Part shown: piece by piece, positions 1 through 11,500 of the stretch
Layout of the letters: each line of letters starts with the position of its first letter
How positions within the stretch are numbered: the first letter of the stretch is position 1
NCBI GenBank assembly: GCA_025451845.1
Contig: JANWJS010000037.1
Location: forward strand, 248,001 to 312,000
Reading direction: 5' to 3'
DNA: 64,000 bases
Origin: Steroidobacteraceae bacterium
GTDB taxonomy: Bacteria; Pseudomonadota; Gammaproteobacteria; Steroidobacterales; Steroidobacteraceae
The notes under the pieces: model-generated
The model's input: the letters and a program-made list of their open reading frames with translations, nothing else
Databases searched by the model: none
Told to the model about the DNA's origin: nothing
Made by a program: the position numbers and the translations under genes

Positions 1-276
1 TACGCTCAGGCGCTCATCGCCAGAACGCGCGACCGGTCGGATTTGAAGCTGGGCCTGTCGCCGCGCGCCGGCCAAGGACTGATCCGCTGCGCGCAGGCGT
101 GGGCGCGACTCGCCGGCCGCTCAGCGGTGCTTCCGGAGGATGTTCAGGCGGTCCTGCCAGCCGTGGTCGCACACCGACTCGAGCGCCGCGATGCCGGGCA
201 GTTTGACTCACCCGGCTCTGGCGCAAGGGGGAACACGGCCGAGGAGCTGATCAGGACAGTACCCGTTCCGACATAA
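1..276 (+). CDS. MoxR-family AAA+ ATPase, C-terminal fragment (5' end outside window)
   Basis: The frame is open from base 1 to a TAA at 274-276, giving 91 residues with no upstream start, so the gene begins before the window. The SPRAGQGL stretch followed by an A/R-rich helix and a P-x-DVQAV segment matches the C-terminal lid of MoxR AAA+ ATPases, which act as chaperones in protein-complex maturation. The Walker motifs are not in the window. It is followed after 43 bases by a DUF58 gene and then a TgpA-like transglutaminase, the usual MoxR-DUF58-transglutaminase order, and this context carries much of the assignment. The TTG at 43 is not a credible start. Confidence 0.8.
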   Translation, partial: YAQALIARTRDRSDLKLGLSPRAGQGLIRCAQAWARLAGRSAVLPEDVQAVLPAVVAHRLERRDAGQFDSPGSGARGNTAEELIRTVPVPT

Positions 277-306
277 CCGCTGCATCCGGCATCCTGCCCG
301 GGCAGG
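277..306 (+). repeat. Post-stop palindromic element, divergent copy
   Basis: This begins directly after the moxR stop codon. The segment reads GCTGCATCCGGCATCCTG and then runs into the 12-base perfect palindrome CTGCCCGGGCAG (294-305). It resembles the better-matched elements at 8969-9002 and 21014-21046 in order of motifs and in lying just after a stop codon, but lacks their outer GCGCTGG arm. The relationship is inferred by eye. Confidence 0.3.
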
Positions 307-319
307 CGAGATCGAGGCA

Positions 320-1321
320 ATGGCGGCTTTTGCGACGCTCCAGGAACGCTTACGGCACCGCGCCGCCGAGTGGGCGCGGCGGCGCCAGGGTCCCGACCCA
401 TTGCCGCTCGGGCTCGGGCGGCGGCGCCTGTACATCCTGCCGACGCGTGCCGGGATGGCCTTCGGGGCACTCGTATTTGCCATGCTGGTCGCGGGGCTGA
501 ACTATGGCAACAGCGTCGCGCTGCTGTTCGCTTTCCTCCTCGCCGGCTTTGTGCTCGTGGCCATGCACCAGTGTCACCGCAACGTGCTGGGCCTTTCGCT
601 GCTGGAGGCCGCAGCGAGCCCGCTCTTCGCGGGCTCCACCGGCACTTTGCGCCTCACGCTCCAGAATGCATCGCGCCTCGCACGCTATCGGGTCCAGGCT
701 GCGGTGACTGGCGAAGCCGCCGTGGCGCTGGACGTGGCGGGCGGCGGCCGCGCCCAAGTTGAGCTGCCGATCCGGGCGGGCCCGCGCGGCTTGCAGCGAA
801 TCGATCGGCTGCGAGTCAGCAGCTCGCATCCCTTCGGGCTGTTTCGGGTCTGGACCTGGGTACACGCACCCATCGTGGCCATCGTCTATCCGCGGCCCGC
901 GGGCTCACTGCCCCCGCCTGCTGACAGCGGCGCCAGAGCCGGCACATGGCCGCGGGGTACAGCGGGCGCGGACGAGTGGCTCGGGTTACGTCCGTTCCGC
1001 GACGGCGACTCGCCGCGGCAAGTCGCCTGGAAGGCTTATGCGCGCGAAGCGCCGCTGCTCGTCAAGGAGTACAGCTCCACCGGCTCGCCGCTGCGCGTGC
1101 TGTCCCTGGACGCTGTCCGGCAACCCGACATCGAGTCGCGGCTCGCACAACTCGCGCGCTGGGTCGTGGACGCCGAGGCAGCCGGGGATCTGTACGGCCT
1201 CGAGCTGCCGGGCGAGCGCATCCCGGCGCATCGCGGCCCCGACCACCGGCACCGGTGCCTGGTGGCACTCGCGCTCTACGGCGCGCCGAAGAGCGCAATT
1301 CCCGTGGCGGCAAAGCGATGA
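320..1321 (+). CDS. DUF58 domain-containing membrane protein
   Basis: This is a 333-residue protein with two adjacent hydrophobic segments (about residues 44-61 and 64-82) followed by a soluble part. The hallmark DUF58 stretch, with LRPFRDGDSPRQVAWKAYAR, lies near residues 221-241. DUF58 proteins have a von Willebrand A-like fold and are regularly encoded between a MoxR ATPase and a TgpA-type transglutaminase; their biochemical role is not settled. The ATG at 320 is 43 bases after the moxR stop. The stop (TGA, 1319-1321) overlaps the ATG of the next gene by four bases, so the two are probably translationally coupled. Confidence 0.9.
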   Translation: MAAFATLQERLRHRAAEWARRRQGPDPLPLGLGRRRLYILPTRAGMAFGALVFAMLVAGLNYGNSVALLFAFLLAGFVLVAMHQCHRNVLGLSLLEAAASPLFAGSTGTLRLTLQNASRLARYRVQAAVTGEAAVALDVAGGGRAQVELPIRAGPRGLQRIDRLRVSSSHPFGLFRVWTWVHAPIVAIVYPRPAGSLPPPADSGARAGTWPRGTAGADEWLGLRPFRDGDSPRQVAWKAYAREAPLLVKEYSSTGSPLRVLSLDAVRQPDIESRLAQLARWVVDAEAAGDLYGLELPGERIPAHRGPDHRHRCLVALALYGAPKSAIPVAAKR

Positions 1322-3336
1322 GCGCCGCACGCGCCGCCGCGCAGACATCGCGCTCGCCATTGCTCTGGTCCTGCGCCGCGAGTGCTGCGGCCATTCTTCT
1401 GCATGCCGTCCAGGTCTCGGTATGGATCACCCTCACCGCCCTCGGGCTCATCGGCTGGCGGCTCGCGGCGGCCATCGGCGCGGCGCGCTTGCCTGGCGGC
1501 GCCCTGCGCATCACCTTGGGACTGGCGCTCGTCGCCGGGGTATTCGCGCAGTTTCATACCCTCAACGGCCTCGTCCCCGGCACGGCGATGCTGATGTTGA
1601 TGATAGCGATCAAGCTCCTGGAGACGCGCACCCGGCGCGACCAGTACGTCGTGATCGGCGGCGCGCTGTTTCTGCTCCTGGCGGCATGCCTCTACGGCCA
1701 GGCGCTCTTGTGGATGCCTCTCTACGGGGCGCAGGCCCTATTGTGCTGCTCGGCGCTCGCCGTCGTGGCCTACGAGCCCGCCATGGACGAGGGCTATTTT
1801 CCCGCGCCGGCCGGCCTGCGCACGCGCGAGGTCATCGCCCTTGCGGGCCGCACGCTGCTTTACGCCATGCCGCTCGCCATCCCGCTGTTTCTTTTCTTCC
1901 CGCGCCTGCCGGGCCACTTCTGGGCACTGCCCGCAGGCAACGATGCCATGACGGGACTCGGCGACACGCTGACACCGGGGAGCATCACCCGTCTGACCTC
2001 TTCCTATGCCATCGCCTTCAGAGCGCGCTTCGAGGGCAGGCCGCCTCCACCCGCCGAGCGCTACTGGCGCGGTCCGGTGCTGCACGAGTTCGACGGCGCC
2101 ACCTGGACGGCAGGACGGTACACGCCCATTGGCGTACAGCGACTCGAATGCCTCTCCACGCCATACCGCTACCGCATCTACCTCGAGCCGACCTTCCGAC
2201 ACTGGTGGCTCGCGCTCGATACCGTCATGCGGGCACCCAGCGCGGACGTCCGCTATACCGACGATGACCAGCTCATTGCCGCGCAACCGGTATCCCAGCC
2301 GCTGAATTACCACGCCATTTCCTGTACACAGACCCGGTCGTCAGCTCCACTCTTCTTCGCCGCACGGCTCGCCGACACCCAACTCGCAGCCGCTCCCAAT
2401 CCCCGCACCCGTGCCTTTGCCGTGCAACTGCGCCGCCGCGCGGGCTCTGATGTAGCGTACGTGCAAGCCGCGCTCACCTTCCTGCATACGGGAGGATTCT
2501 CCTACTCGCTCACCCCACCGCCTCTCGGATCAGATCCCGTCGACGACTTCCTGTTCAACACGCGCACGGGTTTCTGCGGTCACTACGCCTCCGCCTTCGT
2601 CGACATGATGAGAGCCGGAGGCGTTCCGGCGCGCGTAGTGACCGGCTATCTCGGCGGTCAATGGAATCCCTACGACCACACGCTGATCGTGCGCCAATCC
2701 GACGCGCATGCCTGGGCGGAAGTCTGGCTCGACGGCCGCGGATGGACGCGCGTTGACCCCACTGCGGTCGTGGAGCCCGAGAGACTCTACCGTGGCATCC
2801 TCGACCTGTTGCCGAACGCGGTCTCCACCCCCGCGCGCCTGCTGCACGCCTGGCCGTGGCTGAGCTCAGCCCTCGAGCGCTGGGATGCCCTGAACGGCTG
2901 GTGGAACGAGCGCGTCATAGGCTTCAACTACCGCTCCCAACTCGACCTGCTGGGCGCCCTCGGCCTGCGCTCACCGGAGCTGCGCGATGCAGGCTGGGTG
3001 TTCGGAGCCGCTCTGCTGGCCTGGCTCGCCTGGATCTCGTGGCAGCTCCGGCAAGGAACGGGCGCTGCGCCCCCCGATCGCCTCGGCCGCGCCTACGCAA
3101 AACTGTGCCGCAAGCTGGCCCGCGCGGGCCTGCAACGCCCCCCACACCAGGGCCCGCTCGCATACGCACAAACCATCACCCGTTACCGCCCCGACCTGGC
3201 CGCCCAAGTACGTCCACTGCTCCAACACTACGCTGACCTACGCTTCGGCCCGCCCTCGCCCCCTACATCCGATCGCGACCTCCGAACGTTCGAACGCGCA
3301 GTAGCCCGACTCTCAGTACGGCGGGGCGCCGGTTGA
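1318..3336 (+). CDS. TgpA-like membrane transglutaminase (DUF3488 plus transglutaminase domain)
   Basis: This 672-residue protein starts at the ATG overlapping the DUF58 stop. About 200 N-terminal residues carry several membrane segments (DUF3488). A periplasmic transglutaminase-like domain follows, whose papain-type triad can be read directly: Cys420 in TGFCGHYAS, His464 in SDAHAWAEVW and Asp480 in RVDPTA. One further membrane segment lies near residues 560-577, before a cytoplasmic tail (DUF4129-like). The arrangement matches P. aeruginosa TgpA, which is essential there; substrate and function remain open. It closes the MoxR-DUF58-TgpA operon. The nearest downstream gene, prfC, is convergent. 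Confidence 0.92.
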   Translation: MSAARAAAQTSRSPLLWSCAASAAAILLHAVQVSVWITLTALGLIGWRLAAAIGAARLPGGALRITLGLALVAGVFAQFHTLNGLVPGTAMLMLMIAIKLLETRTRRDQYVVIGGALFLLLAACLYGQALLWMPLYGAQALLCCSALAVVAYEPAMDEGYFPAPAGLRTREVIALAGRTLLYAMPLAIPLFLFFPRLPGHFWALPAGNDAMTGLGDTLTPGSITRLTSSYAIAFRARFEGRPPPPAERYWRGPVLHEFDGATWTAGRYTPIGVQRLECLSTPYRYRIYLEPTFRHWWLALDTVMRAPSADVRYTDDDQLIAAQPVSQPLNYHAISCTQTRSSAPLFFAARLADTQLAAAPNPRTRAFAVQLRRRAGSDVAYVQAALTFLHTGGFSYSLTPPPLGSDPVDDFLFNTRTGFCGHYASAFVDMMRAGGVPARVVTGYLGGQWNPYDHTLIVRQSDAHAWAEVWLDGRGWTRVDPTAVVEPERLYRGILDLLPNAVSTPARLLHAWPWLSSALERWDALNGWWNERVIGFNYRSQLDLLGALGLRSPELRDAGWVFGAALLAWLAWISWQLRQGTGAAPPDRLGRAYAKLCRKLARAGLQRPPHQGPLAYAQTITRYRPDLAAQVRPLLQHYADLRFGPPSPPTSDRDLRTFERAVARLSVRRGAG

Positions 3337-3340
3337 AAAA

Positions 3341-3419
3341 AAATTTTCCGGGAGCCTGAAAAGCAGGACGTTTTTCCGGCAGCCTACATGGACGTATCCA
3401 CGGCGGTCCCGGAAAATTT
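3341..3419. repeat. Inverted repeat between convergent tgpA-like gene and prfC
   Basis: AAATTTTCCGGGA at 3341-3353 is matched exactly by its reverse complement TCCCGGAAAATTT at 3407-3419, with 53 bases between. The match continues imperfectly outward through A-rich (3336-3340) and T-rich (3420-3426) flanks. A related TTTTTCCGGCAGCC occurs inside the loop at 3371-3384. It lies wholly between two convergent genes, so it could terminate transcription from either side, but the large loop is unusual for an intrinsic terminator. Confidence 0.6.
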
Positions 3420-3480
3420 GTTTTTCCAGCGGCGCCCCGGGAGCTTGTCTCTACATTCTTGTGCCCCCCAGACGCCACCC

Positions 3481-5067
<1,587 letters not shown>

Positions 5068-5075
5068 GGGAATCG

Positions 5076-5582
5076 TCAGAGCGTGTTGCGGAAGGGGCGG
5101 CGTCCGCGCAGGGCGAGTCTCAGCACTGCGGCATCCTCCCTGCCGCCGACCGCCTGGTAGTAGCCGCGGCGCATGCCGACCTGCTCGAAGCCAACAGCCT
5201 GATACAGACGGATCGCCCCCGTGTTGGAGGGCCGCACCTCGAGAAATGCCTCGCTCATGCCAGCGGCCGCGCCGCGCTCCAGCAGATACGCCAACATGCG
5301 TCGGCCGAGCCCGCGGCAACGGTGAGAGTCCGCAACGCAGAGGTTGAGGATGTGCGCCTCGCCGGCGCCGACGCTCATGACTCCGTATCCGATGGTATGG
5401 CTCCCCAGCGCGAGCACGCGGCAGACGTATCCGACCCGCAGGCAGTCGCGGAAGATGCCCTCGCTCCAGGGAAACTGGTAGGAGGCCCGCTCAACGGCGA
5501 AGACTTCGCCGGTGTCCGCCTCGGTCATGGGGCGGATGCAGACGTTTGCAGCGGTGTCGAGCAGCTCAGGAGCGATGGCCAT
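5076..5582 (-). CDS. rimI: Ribosomal protein S18 alanine N-acetyltransferase
   Basis: This is a 168-residue GNAT-family protein. RimI acetylates the N-terminal alanine of ribosomal protein S18. Supporting segments are the N-terminal [20 protein letters not shown], the FPWSE motif typical of RimI, the acetyl-CoA loop [11 protein letters not shown], and the [18 protein letters not shown] block. The first ATG (5582) overlaps the end of the glycosylase gene by 17 bases; an internal ATG at 5528 would remove the overlap but cut into the first beta strand, so the longer form is preferred. It lies between the uracil-DNA glycosylase and prfC. Confidence 0.92.
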   Translation of the reverse strand: MAIAPELLDTAANVCIRPMTEADTGEVFAVERASYQFPWSEGIFRDCLRVGYVCRVLALGSHTIGYGVMSVGAGEAHILNLCVADSHRCRGLGRRMLAYLLERGAAAGMSEAFLEVRPSNTGAIRLYQAVGFEQVGMRRGYYQAVGGREDAAVLRLALRGRRPFRNTL

Positions 5583-6366
5583 CTTCGGGTAAGCCTGCCG
5601 TCAGTTGCCGAAATACGCTACGCGCGAACTTCAGGTCCTCCCACGCCTTGCGCTTGTCGGCCGGGTTGCGCAGGAGATAGGCGGGATGATACGTCACGAC
5701 GAGGGGCGTGTTCAGCTCGCCGAAGGTGTGCACCCGGCCGCGCAGGCGGCTCAATGACTCCTCGGTCGCCAGCAGGTTCTGGGCCGCGATCCGCCCGACC
5801 GCGAGCAGGAGGCGCGGACGCACGAGCTCGATCTGGCGCCGCAGATACGGCAGGCAGGCAGCGACCTCCTCCGGGCGCGGATCGCGATTGCTCGGCGGCC
5901 GGCTCTTGAGGACATTGGCGATGTATACGTTCTGTGCGCGGCTGAGGCCGATCGCACGCAGCATCGCATCCAGCAATTGTCCGGCGCGGCCGACGAACGG
6001 CTCGCCGCGGCGGTCCTCCTCGGCGCCGGGCGCCTCGCCGATCACCATCCATTCGGCCCGCGGCGGGCCGACCCCGAAGACTCCCTGAGTGCGGCCCGCA
6101 TGCAGCCCGCAACGGGTACACCGCAGCACTTGCGCCCGGAGCGCTTCCCAATGCTCGGCCGAGCCCGGGCCGTGCCCGTCCGCAGCCGGCGCTTCGCGCG
6201 GCCCGGAATCGGTCCCGGCATGGTTGCCGCTGATTTTGGGGCCCTGTGCTGCGGCCGGCTCGGCCGCATCGACCGCCGGCTGCGCGCCAGGTCCGCTGCC
6301 GATGCGCGGCACCCAGACATCGATGCCGATGGCCTGCAGATACTCGGCGCGACGCTGGCGGTCCAT
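5566..6366 (-). CDS. Family 4-like uracil-DNA glycosylase, one Fe-S cysteine replaced by serine
   Basis: This 266-residue enzyme should excise uracil from DNA. An 80-residue poorly conserved N-terminus leads to CTRC (Cys83, Cys86), the catalytic motif GEAPGAEED near residue 110, the [11 protein letters not shown] loop and the C-terminal TYHPAYLLR motif. Family 4 enzymes bind a [4Fe-4S] cluster through four cysteines; Cys83, Cys86 and Cys171 are present, but the position normally in a K-C-R-P-P motif is Ser155 (codon AGC at 5902-5904). Cluster occupancy is therefore uncertain. Its start overlaps the pssA stop by one base and its end overlaps rimI, implying one transcript. Confidence 0.88.
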   Translation of the reverse strand: MDRQRRAEYLQAIGIDVWVPRIGSGPGAQPAVDAAEPAAAQGPKISGNHAGTDSGPREAPAADGHGPGSAEHWEALRAQVLRCTRCGLHAGRTQGVFGVGPPRAEWMVIGEAPGAEEDRRGEPFVGRAGQLLDAMLRAIGLSRAQNVYIANVLKSRPPSNRDPRPEEVAACLPYLRRQIELVRPRLLLAVGRIAAQNLLATEESLSRLRGRVHTFGELNTPLVVTYHPAYLLRNPADKRKAWEDLKFARSVFRQLTAGLPEDGHRS

Positions 6367-7181
6367 CAGGCAGCAGCGCGCCGCAGTCGGCGCAGCCGGC
6401 GCACCAGCCAGATGATCGGTGCCGAAGCCGCGTACGTGCCGAAGATCGCCAGCAGCAGTGTCGGCGGATCGGTGGCATTCAGCACGACGGCCATCAGGAC
6501 GAGGATCAGCACCACGAGCAGCAGGGACACGAACCGGACGCGCCGGTCGAGGTTGAACTGCTTGAAGCTGGGATAGCCGAACCGGCTGACCATGAGAGCT
6601 CCTGCTACGGCGGTCACCGTGAACGCCGCGATGAGGCCGGTGAGGCCCGGCTCGTGCCAGTGCCTGGAGGCCCAGACGAATCCGGCCACGATGGCGGCAG
6701 CGGACGGGCTCGGCAGTCCCTCGAAGTAGCGCTTATCCGCGCTCGCGGCTCGAGCATTGAAGCGGGCGAGACGCAGGGCAGCCGTGACGGCGTAGAAGAA
6801 GCAGGCCAGCCAGCCGAACCGCCCCCATTCGTGCCCGAACTCCGCGATGCGCACGACGCCCCATTGGTACGCGACGATGGCGGGAGCGAGGCCGAAGGAC
6901 ACCATGTCCGCCAGGCTGTCGTACTCCTTCCCGAAGGCGGTCTCGGTGCGGGTGAGCCGGGCGATGCGCCCATCCAGCGTATCGAAGATCATCGCCACGA
7001 ACACCGCCATGCCGGCGGGCGCGAAATGCTGGTCGATCGCGGCGACGATGGCGTAGAACCCCGAGAAGAGGCATCCCGTGGTCAGCAGGTTCGGCAGGAG
7101 ATAGATCCCTTTACGCCGCGGCTTGATCTCGTTGTCGTCTTCGGGCTCCACGCTCAGGGCACTCTCAGGCTTCGGACTCAT
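6366..7181 (-). CDS. pssA: CDP-diacylglycerol-serine O-phosphatidyltransferase
   Basis: This enzyme makes phosphatidylserine from CDP-diacylglycerol and serine, the first step to phosphatidylethanolamine. The 271-residue multi-pass membrane protein carries the CDP-alcohol signature in full: DGRIAR at about residues 70-75, then G and two aspartates in FGKEYDSLAD. The segment FYAVTAALRLARFN, typical of type II PssA, follows. The ATG at 7181 (MSPKPESALS) is used; the frame extends to a GTG at 7253, but that would overlap the proS promoter region. It heads the minus-strand run pssA-udg-rimI-prfC and is divergent from proS. Confidence 0.93.
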   Translation of the reverse strand: MSPKPESALSVEPEDDNEIKPRRKGIYLLPNLLTTGCLFSGFYAIVAAIDQHFAPAGMAVFVAMIFDTLDGRIARLTRTETAFGKEYDSLADMVSFGLAPAIVAYQWGVVRIAEFGHEWGRFGWLACFFYAVTAALRLARFNARAASADKRYFEGLPSPSAAAIVAGFVWASRHWHEPGLTGLIAAFTVTAVAGALMVSRFGYPSFKQFNLDRRVRFVSLLLVVLILVLMAVVLNATDPPTLLLAIFGTYAASAPIIWLVRRLRRLRRAAA

Positions 7182-7255
7182 GGGGAGGAATTTTATCAGG
7201 TGGTGTCCTGTTAAGATGGACGACTCTATAACCCCAAGCAAAGACCGGCGCACCG

Positions 7256-8962
7256 ATGAGGCTCTCGCAGTACCCGATCAACACCGCCAAGGAAACCCCG
7301 GCCGAGGCCGAAGTGCTGAGCCATCAGCTGATGCTGCGGGCCGGCCTCATCCGCCGCGAGGCAGCGGGACTTTACAGCTGGCTGCCGATGGGGCTGCGGA
7401 CCCTGCGTAAGGCGGAGACCATCATTCGCGAGGAGATGGACCGGGCCGGGGCGCTGGAGGTCATCATGCCGGTGTTCCAGCCGGCGGAGCTCTGGCAGGA
7501 GTCCGGCCGCTGGACGGAGTACGGCCCGGAACTGCTGCGCTTCAAGGACCGGCACGAGCGCGATTTCGTGGCCGGACCCACCCATGAGGAAGTGATTACG
7601 GACATCGTCCGCCGCGACATCAAGAGCTATCGCCAGCTACCGGTGAATTTCTACCAGGTGCAGACGAAGTTCCGCGACGAGATCCGCCCGCGCTTCGGCG
7701 TCATGCGGGCGCGCGAGTTCATCATGAAGGACGCCTACTCGTTCCATGTCGATGCCGCCTCGCTGCAGCAGGGTTACCGCGCCATGTACGACGCCTACAC
7801 CCGCATCTTCACGCGCATGGGGCTTGACTTCCGCGCCGTACGGGCGGACTCCGGCCCAATCGGGGGCGATGTCTCGCAGGAGTTTCACGTGCTCGCCGCG
7901 TCCGGGGAGGATGCGATCGTTTTCTCCGACGAGGACGGCTACGCCGCCAACCTCGAGGCAGCCGAAGCGCTTCCGCCGATGGAGCCGCGGCCCGCCCCGC
8001 GGGAGACCATGACCCGGGTACCAACACCCGGCGCGCGCACCATCGTGGAACTCTCCCGGATGCTCGAGGTGGAGCCGTCCCGCTGCGTGAAGACGCTGCT
8101 CGTCGAAGGCTCGGAGGAAGACGTCGTGGCCCTGGTCGTGCGCGGCGATCACGAGCTCAACGCCGTCAAAGCACAGCGGCTGCCGGGCGTCGCAAATCCC
8201 CTGCGCATGGCGGGCGCCGAGCGCATTGCACGCGCCACCGGCGCCCAAGCCGGATACATCGGGCCCGTAGGGTTGCGCGGTCGCGTCTACGTCGATCACA
8301 GCGCGTTGGCTCTGGCCGATTTCATTTGCGGCGCCAATGAGAAGGACATGCACCTCACCGGCGTCAACTGGGATCGGGACGTTGGCGCTGTCACCGCCGC
8401 TGACATTCGTAACGTCCGCGAGGGGGATCCGAGCCCCAGCGGCCGTGGACACCTCAGGATGGCTCGAGGCATCGAGGTCGGGCATATCTTCCAGCTCGGC
8501 AGCAAGTACAGCCGGCCGCTCAAGGCGGCCGTGCTCGATGAGTCGGGTAAGGAAGTGACCCTGCTCATGGGCTGCTATGGCATCGGTGTGACGCGCGTCG
8601 TGGCCGCGGCCATCGAGCAGAATCACGATGAGCGCGGCATCATCTGGCCGGAGCCGCTGGCGCCCTTCCAGGTGGTGCTCGTGCCGCTCAACCTGCAGAA
8701 GTCCGCCCGGGTGCGCGAAGTTGCCGACCGCCTCTACAACGAGCTCAGCGCTCAAGGCATCGAGGTCCTGTACGATGACCGCGATGCCCGGCCCGGCGTC
8801 AAGTTCGCCGACGCCGAGCTCCTCGGCATTCCGCATCGGCTGGTGGTCGGCGACCGGGGCTTGGAGGCCGGCCGTCTGGAGTACCGCTATCGCCGCGACA
8901 GCGAGAACACGGAATTTGCGGCCGGTGAGGCAATCGACTTCATCAAAGCGCGTATGCGGTAG
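7256..8962 (+). CDS. proS: Prolyl-tRNA synthetase
   Basis: This is a class IIa aminoacyl-tRNA synthetase of 568 residues (E. coli 572). Motif 2 lies around [17 protein letters not shown], the bacterial insertion (YbaK-like editing) domain occupies roughly residues 225-400, and motif 3 ([13 protein letters not shown]) precedes the anticodon-binding domain. It starts at the ATG at 7256, 74 bases from the divergent pssA start. A TATAAC at 7227-7232 could be its -10 box, but no convincing -35 accompanies it. A REP-like hairpin element begins 6 bases after the stop. Confidence 0.97.
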   Translation: MRLSQYPINTAKETPAEAEVLSHQLMLRAGLIRREAAGLYSWLPMGLRTLRKAETIIREEMDRAGALEVIMPVFQPAELWQESGRWTEYGPELLRFKDRHERDFVAGPTHEEVITDIVRRDIKSYRQLPVNFYQVQTKFRDEIRPRFGVMRAREFIMKDAYSFHVDAASLQQGYRAMYDAYTRIFTRMGLDFRAVRADSGPIGGDVSQEFHVLAASGEDAIVFSDEDGYAANLEAAEALPPMEPRPAPRETMTRVPTPGARTIVELSRMLEVEPSRCVKTLLVEGSEEDVVALVVRGDHELNAVKAQRLPGVANPLRMAGAERIARATGAQAGYIGPVGLRGRVYVDHSALALADFICGANEKDMHLTGVNWDRDVGAVTAADIRNVREGDPSPSGRGHLRMARGIEVGHIFQLGSKYSRPLKAAVLDESGKEVTLLMGCYGIGVTRVVAAAIEQNHDERGIIWPEPLAPFQVVLVPLNLQKSARVREVADRLYNELSAQGIEVLYDDRDARPGVKFADAELLGIPHRLVVGDRGLEAGRLEYRYRRDSENTEFAAGEAIDFIKARMR

Positions 8963-8968
8963 TGCGCG

Positions 8969-9002
8969 GCGCTGGATCCGGGCATCGTGCCCGGCCCGGC
9001 GC
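8969..9002 (+). repeat. Post-stop double-hairpin element, copy A
   Basis: It starts 6 bases after the proS stop. Outer arms GCGCTGG (8969-8975) and CCGGCGC (8996-9002) pair completely in RNA if one G-U wobble is allowed. Inside them lies a perfect 7-bp stem, CCGGGCA / TGCCCGG (8978-8984, 8988-8994), with a TCG loop. The element at 21014-21046 has the same outer arm, the same GGATC-GGGCATC core and the same 6-base offset from a stop codon. No T-tract follows, so it is not a standard intrinsic terminator. Confidence 0.55.
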
Positions 9003-9029
9003 GGCACTTCCCCGTGCGTGCGGGTCGGG

Positions 9030-9620
9030 ATGCTCGCAGCGCTGCTGATCGCGCTGCTCACCCCTCAGGCCCGCGCCGACCAACAGCGGGATGCCGCGCT
9101 CGGCCCGGTGGTCCAGCGAGCCATTTCGCAGGCGCAGTGCTTCGCCGACCGCTACGACGCCGCCGTCTGGTACACACTCATGGCACCCCGCCTGAAGCGG
9201 TTCGTGCCGGATCCCGCGGGGCGCATGGCGATCCTGCAACAGGTCTATTGCGAGACGCACCGGCCGGGTGAGGCCAAGCTGCCGCCGGGGCTCGTGATGG
9301 CCGTGATGCAGGTGGAGAGCGGCTTCAACCGGTGGGCCGTGTCCTCGGCCGGCGCCGTCGGCCTCATGCAGGTGATGCCCTACTGGCCGATGAAACTCGG
9401 GATGAAGGGCTGGGAGCTGGTGCACGTGGCGCCCAACATCAGGATGGGCTGCGCCATTCTCAGGTTCTATCTGCAGTACACGCACAACGACGTGCGCCTC
9501 GCGCTGGAGAAGTACAACGGCAGCGTGGGGCATCCGGAGTACCCCGACCGCGTGCTCACGGACTGGGCAAGGTGGTCGGGCGCCGACGATCTGGGATTTG
9601 CGAGCGCGAAGGCGCGCTAG
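9030..9620 (+). CDS. Secreted lytic transglycosylase, SLT (GH23-like) domain
   Basis: This is a 196-residue protein with a short signal peptide (hydrophobic LAALLIALL, cleavage likely after PQARA). The SLT domain begins around residue 85. Catalytic Glu96 sits in MQVESGFN, followed by the family blocks SSAGAVGLMQVMP and ALEKYNGSVG. Such enzymes cleave the glycan strand of peptidoglycan to 1,6-anhydro-muropeptides. The same frame is open far upstream through proS, so the start is chosen by the signal peptide: ATG at 9030, with a GTG four codons earlier as alternative. Its stop is one base from the convergent acylphosphatase stop. Confidence 0.88.
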   Translation: MLAALLIALLTPQARADQQRDAALGPVVQRAISQAQCFADRYDAAVWYTLMAPRLKRFVPDPAGRMAILQQVYCETHRPGEAKLPPGLVMAVMQVESGFNRWAVSSAGAVGLMQVMPYWPMKLGMKGWELVHVAPNIRMGCAILRFYLQYTHNDVRLALEKYNGSVGHPEYPDRVLTDWARWSGADDLGFASAKAR

Positions 9621-9621
9621 G

Positions 9622-10695
<1,074 letters not shown>

Positions 10696-10700
10696 GCTCA

Positions 10701-10718
10701 GGGCCTTGCCGCCGGCCC
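10701..10718 (+). terminator. Weak hairpin after the WrbA-like gene
   Basis: GGGCC (10701-10705) pairs with GGCCC (10714-10718) around an 8-base loop and is followed by TTTAT. It sits 6 bases after the stop, between convergent wrbA-like and hda genes. The stem is short and the T-run weak, so terminator function is only a possibility. Confidence 0.3.
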
Positions 10719-10780
10719 TTTATCGCGGCAGGCAAGCCGCCTCGCACAACATGTGCGGGCGCTCGCCGGAGCGAGACGCG

Positions 10781-11491
10781 TTAACTGTCCTCGCTGAAAG
10801 CGCCGGCTCGCCCTAACACTTCGCGAATGAACGGCACCGTCAGCCGCCGTTGCGCCGCGAGAGCCGCTTCATCGAGGGTGTCGAGCAGGCCGTAGAGCCG
10901 GCTCATGTCGCGCGGAAAGCGGCGCTGCAGCCAGCGTGAAGTCTCCTCGGGAAGATCGAAACCGCGCAGCCGGGCGCGCAGCTGCAACGCCTGCTGCTGC
11001 TCGGTTTCATCGAGAGCGCGCAGCTGCAGAACCGCCGCGGCGGCGCAGCGGGAGCCGAGATCGGGCAGCACCCAATCGAGCAGCGCCGGCGGCGGCCGCG
11101 CCGCCATGACCAGCGCGCCACCGCACTCCTCGAGCTCGCGCAGCAGCCCGAAGAGGGCCTTTTCCCACTCCAGACGGCCGGCGACCGCCTCGAGATCGTC
11201 GAGGCAGACACACTGCAGCTGCGGCAGTCCCTCGAGCACCCCGACGCCCAGGCTCGCAAGCTGCGCCAAGGGGAAGTAGCCGGCGCGACGCGACTCGGCC
11301 GCCTGCGAGCAGACGGCCTGCAACAGATGCGTTTTGCCCGCGCTCGCCGGACCACAAATCCACGTTGCGCCGGCGACCTCGCCGCCGGCCACGCGCCTGG
11401 CATGCTCCAGTGCTTCGCCATTGCGTGCCGGCAGGAAGCTGGCGAAGACTGCCCGGTCCGGCAGACGCACTCCCAGCGGAAGCTGCTGCAC
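10781..11491 (-). CDS. hda: DnaA regulatory inactivator Hda
   Basis: This is a 236-residue DnaA-like AAA+ protein without the DNA-binding domain IV. In E. coli Hda acts with the sliding clamp to stimulate ATP hydrolysis by DnaA and limit re-initiation. The N-terminal MQQLPLGVRLPD contains the Q-L-P-L-type clamp-binding motif, the Walker A is GPASAGKT (residues 47-54), and the Walker B-like CVCLDDLEA follows. The downstream RDMSRLYGLLDTLDEAAL segment is characteristic of Hda. It is 9 bases downstream of the CDP-alcohol phosphatidyltransferase gene, in the minus-strand run with DUF2066. Confidence 0.93.
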   Translation of the reverse strand: MQQLPLGVRLPDRAVFASFLPARNGEALEHARRVAGGEVAGATWICGPASAGKTHLLQAVCSQAAESRRAGYFPLAQLASLGVGVLEGLPQLQCVCLDDLEAVAGRLEWEKALFGLLRELEECGGALVMAARPPPALLDWVLPDLGSRCAAAAVLQLRALDETEQQQALQLRARLRGFDLPEETSRWLQRRFPRDMSRLYGLLDTLDEAALAAQRRLTVPFIREVLGRAGAFSEDS

Positions 11492-11500
11492 GCGTCGTCC

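Noticed and set aside
7637-9061. 474-residue minus-strand frame opposite proS
   Set aside because: Shadow of prolyl-tRNA synthetase; no domain and no plausible start.
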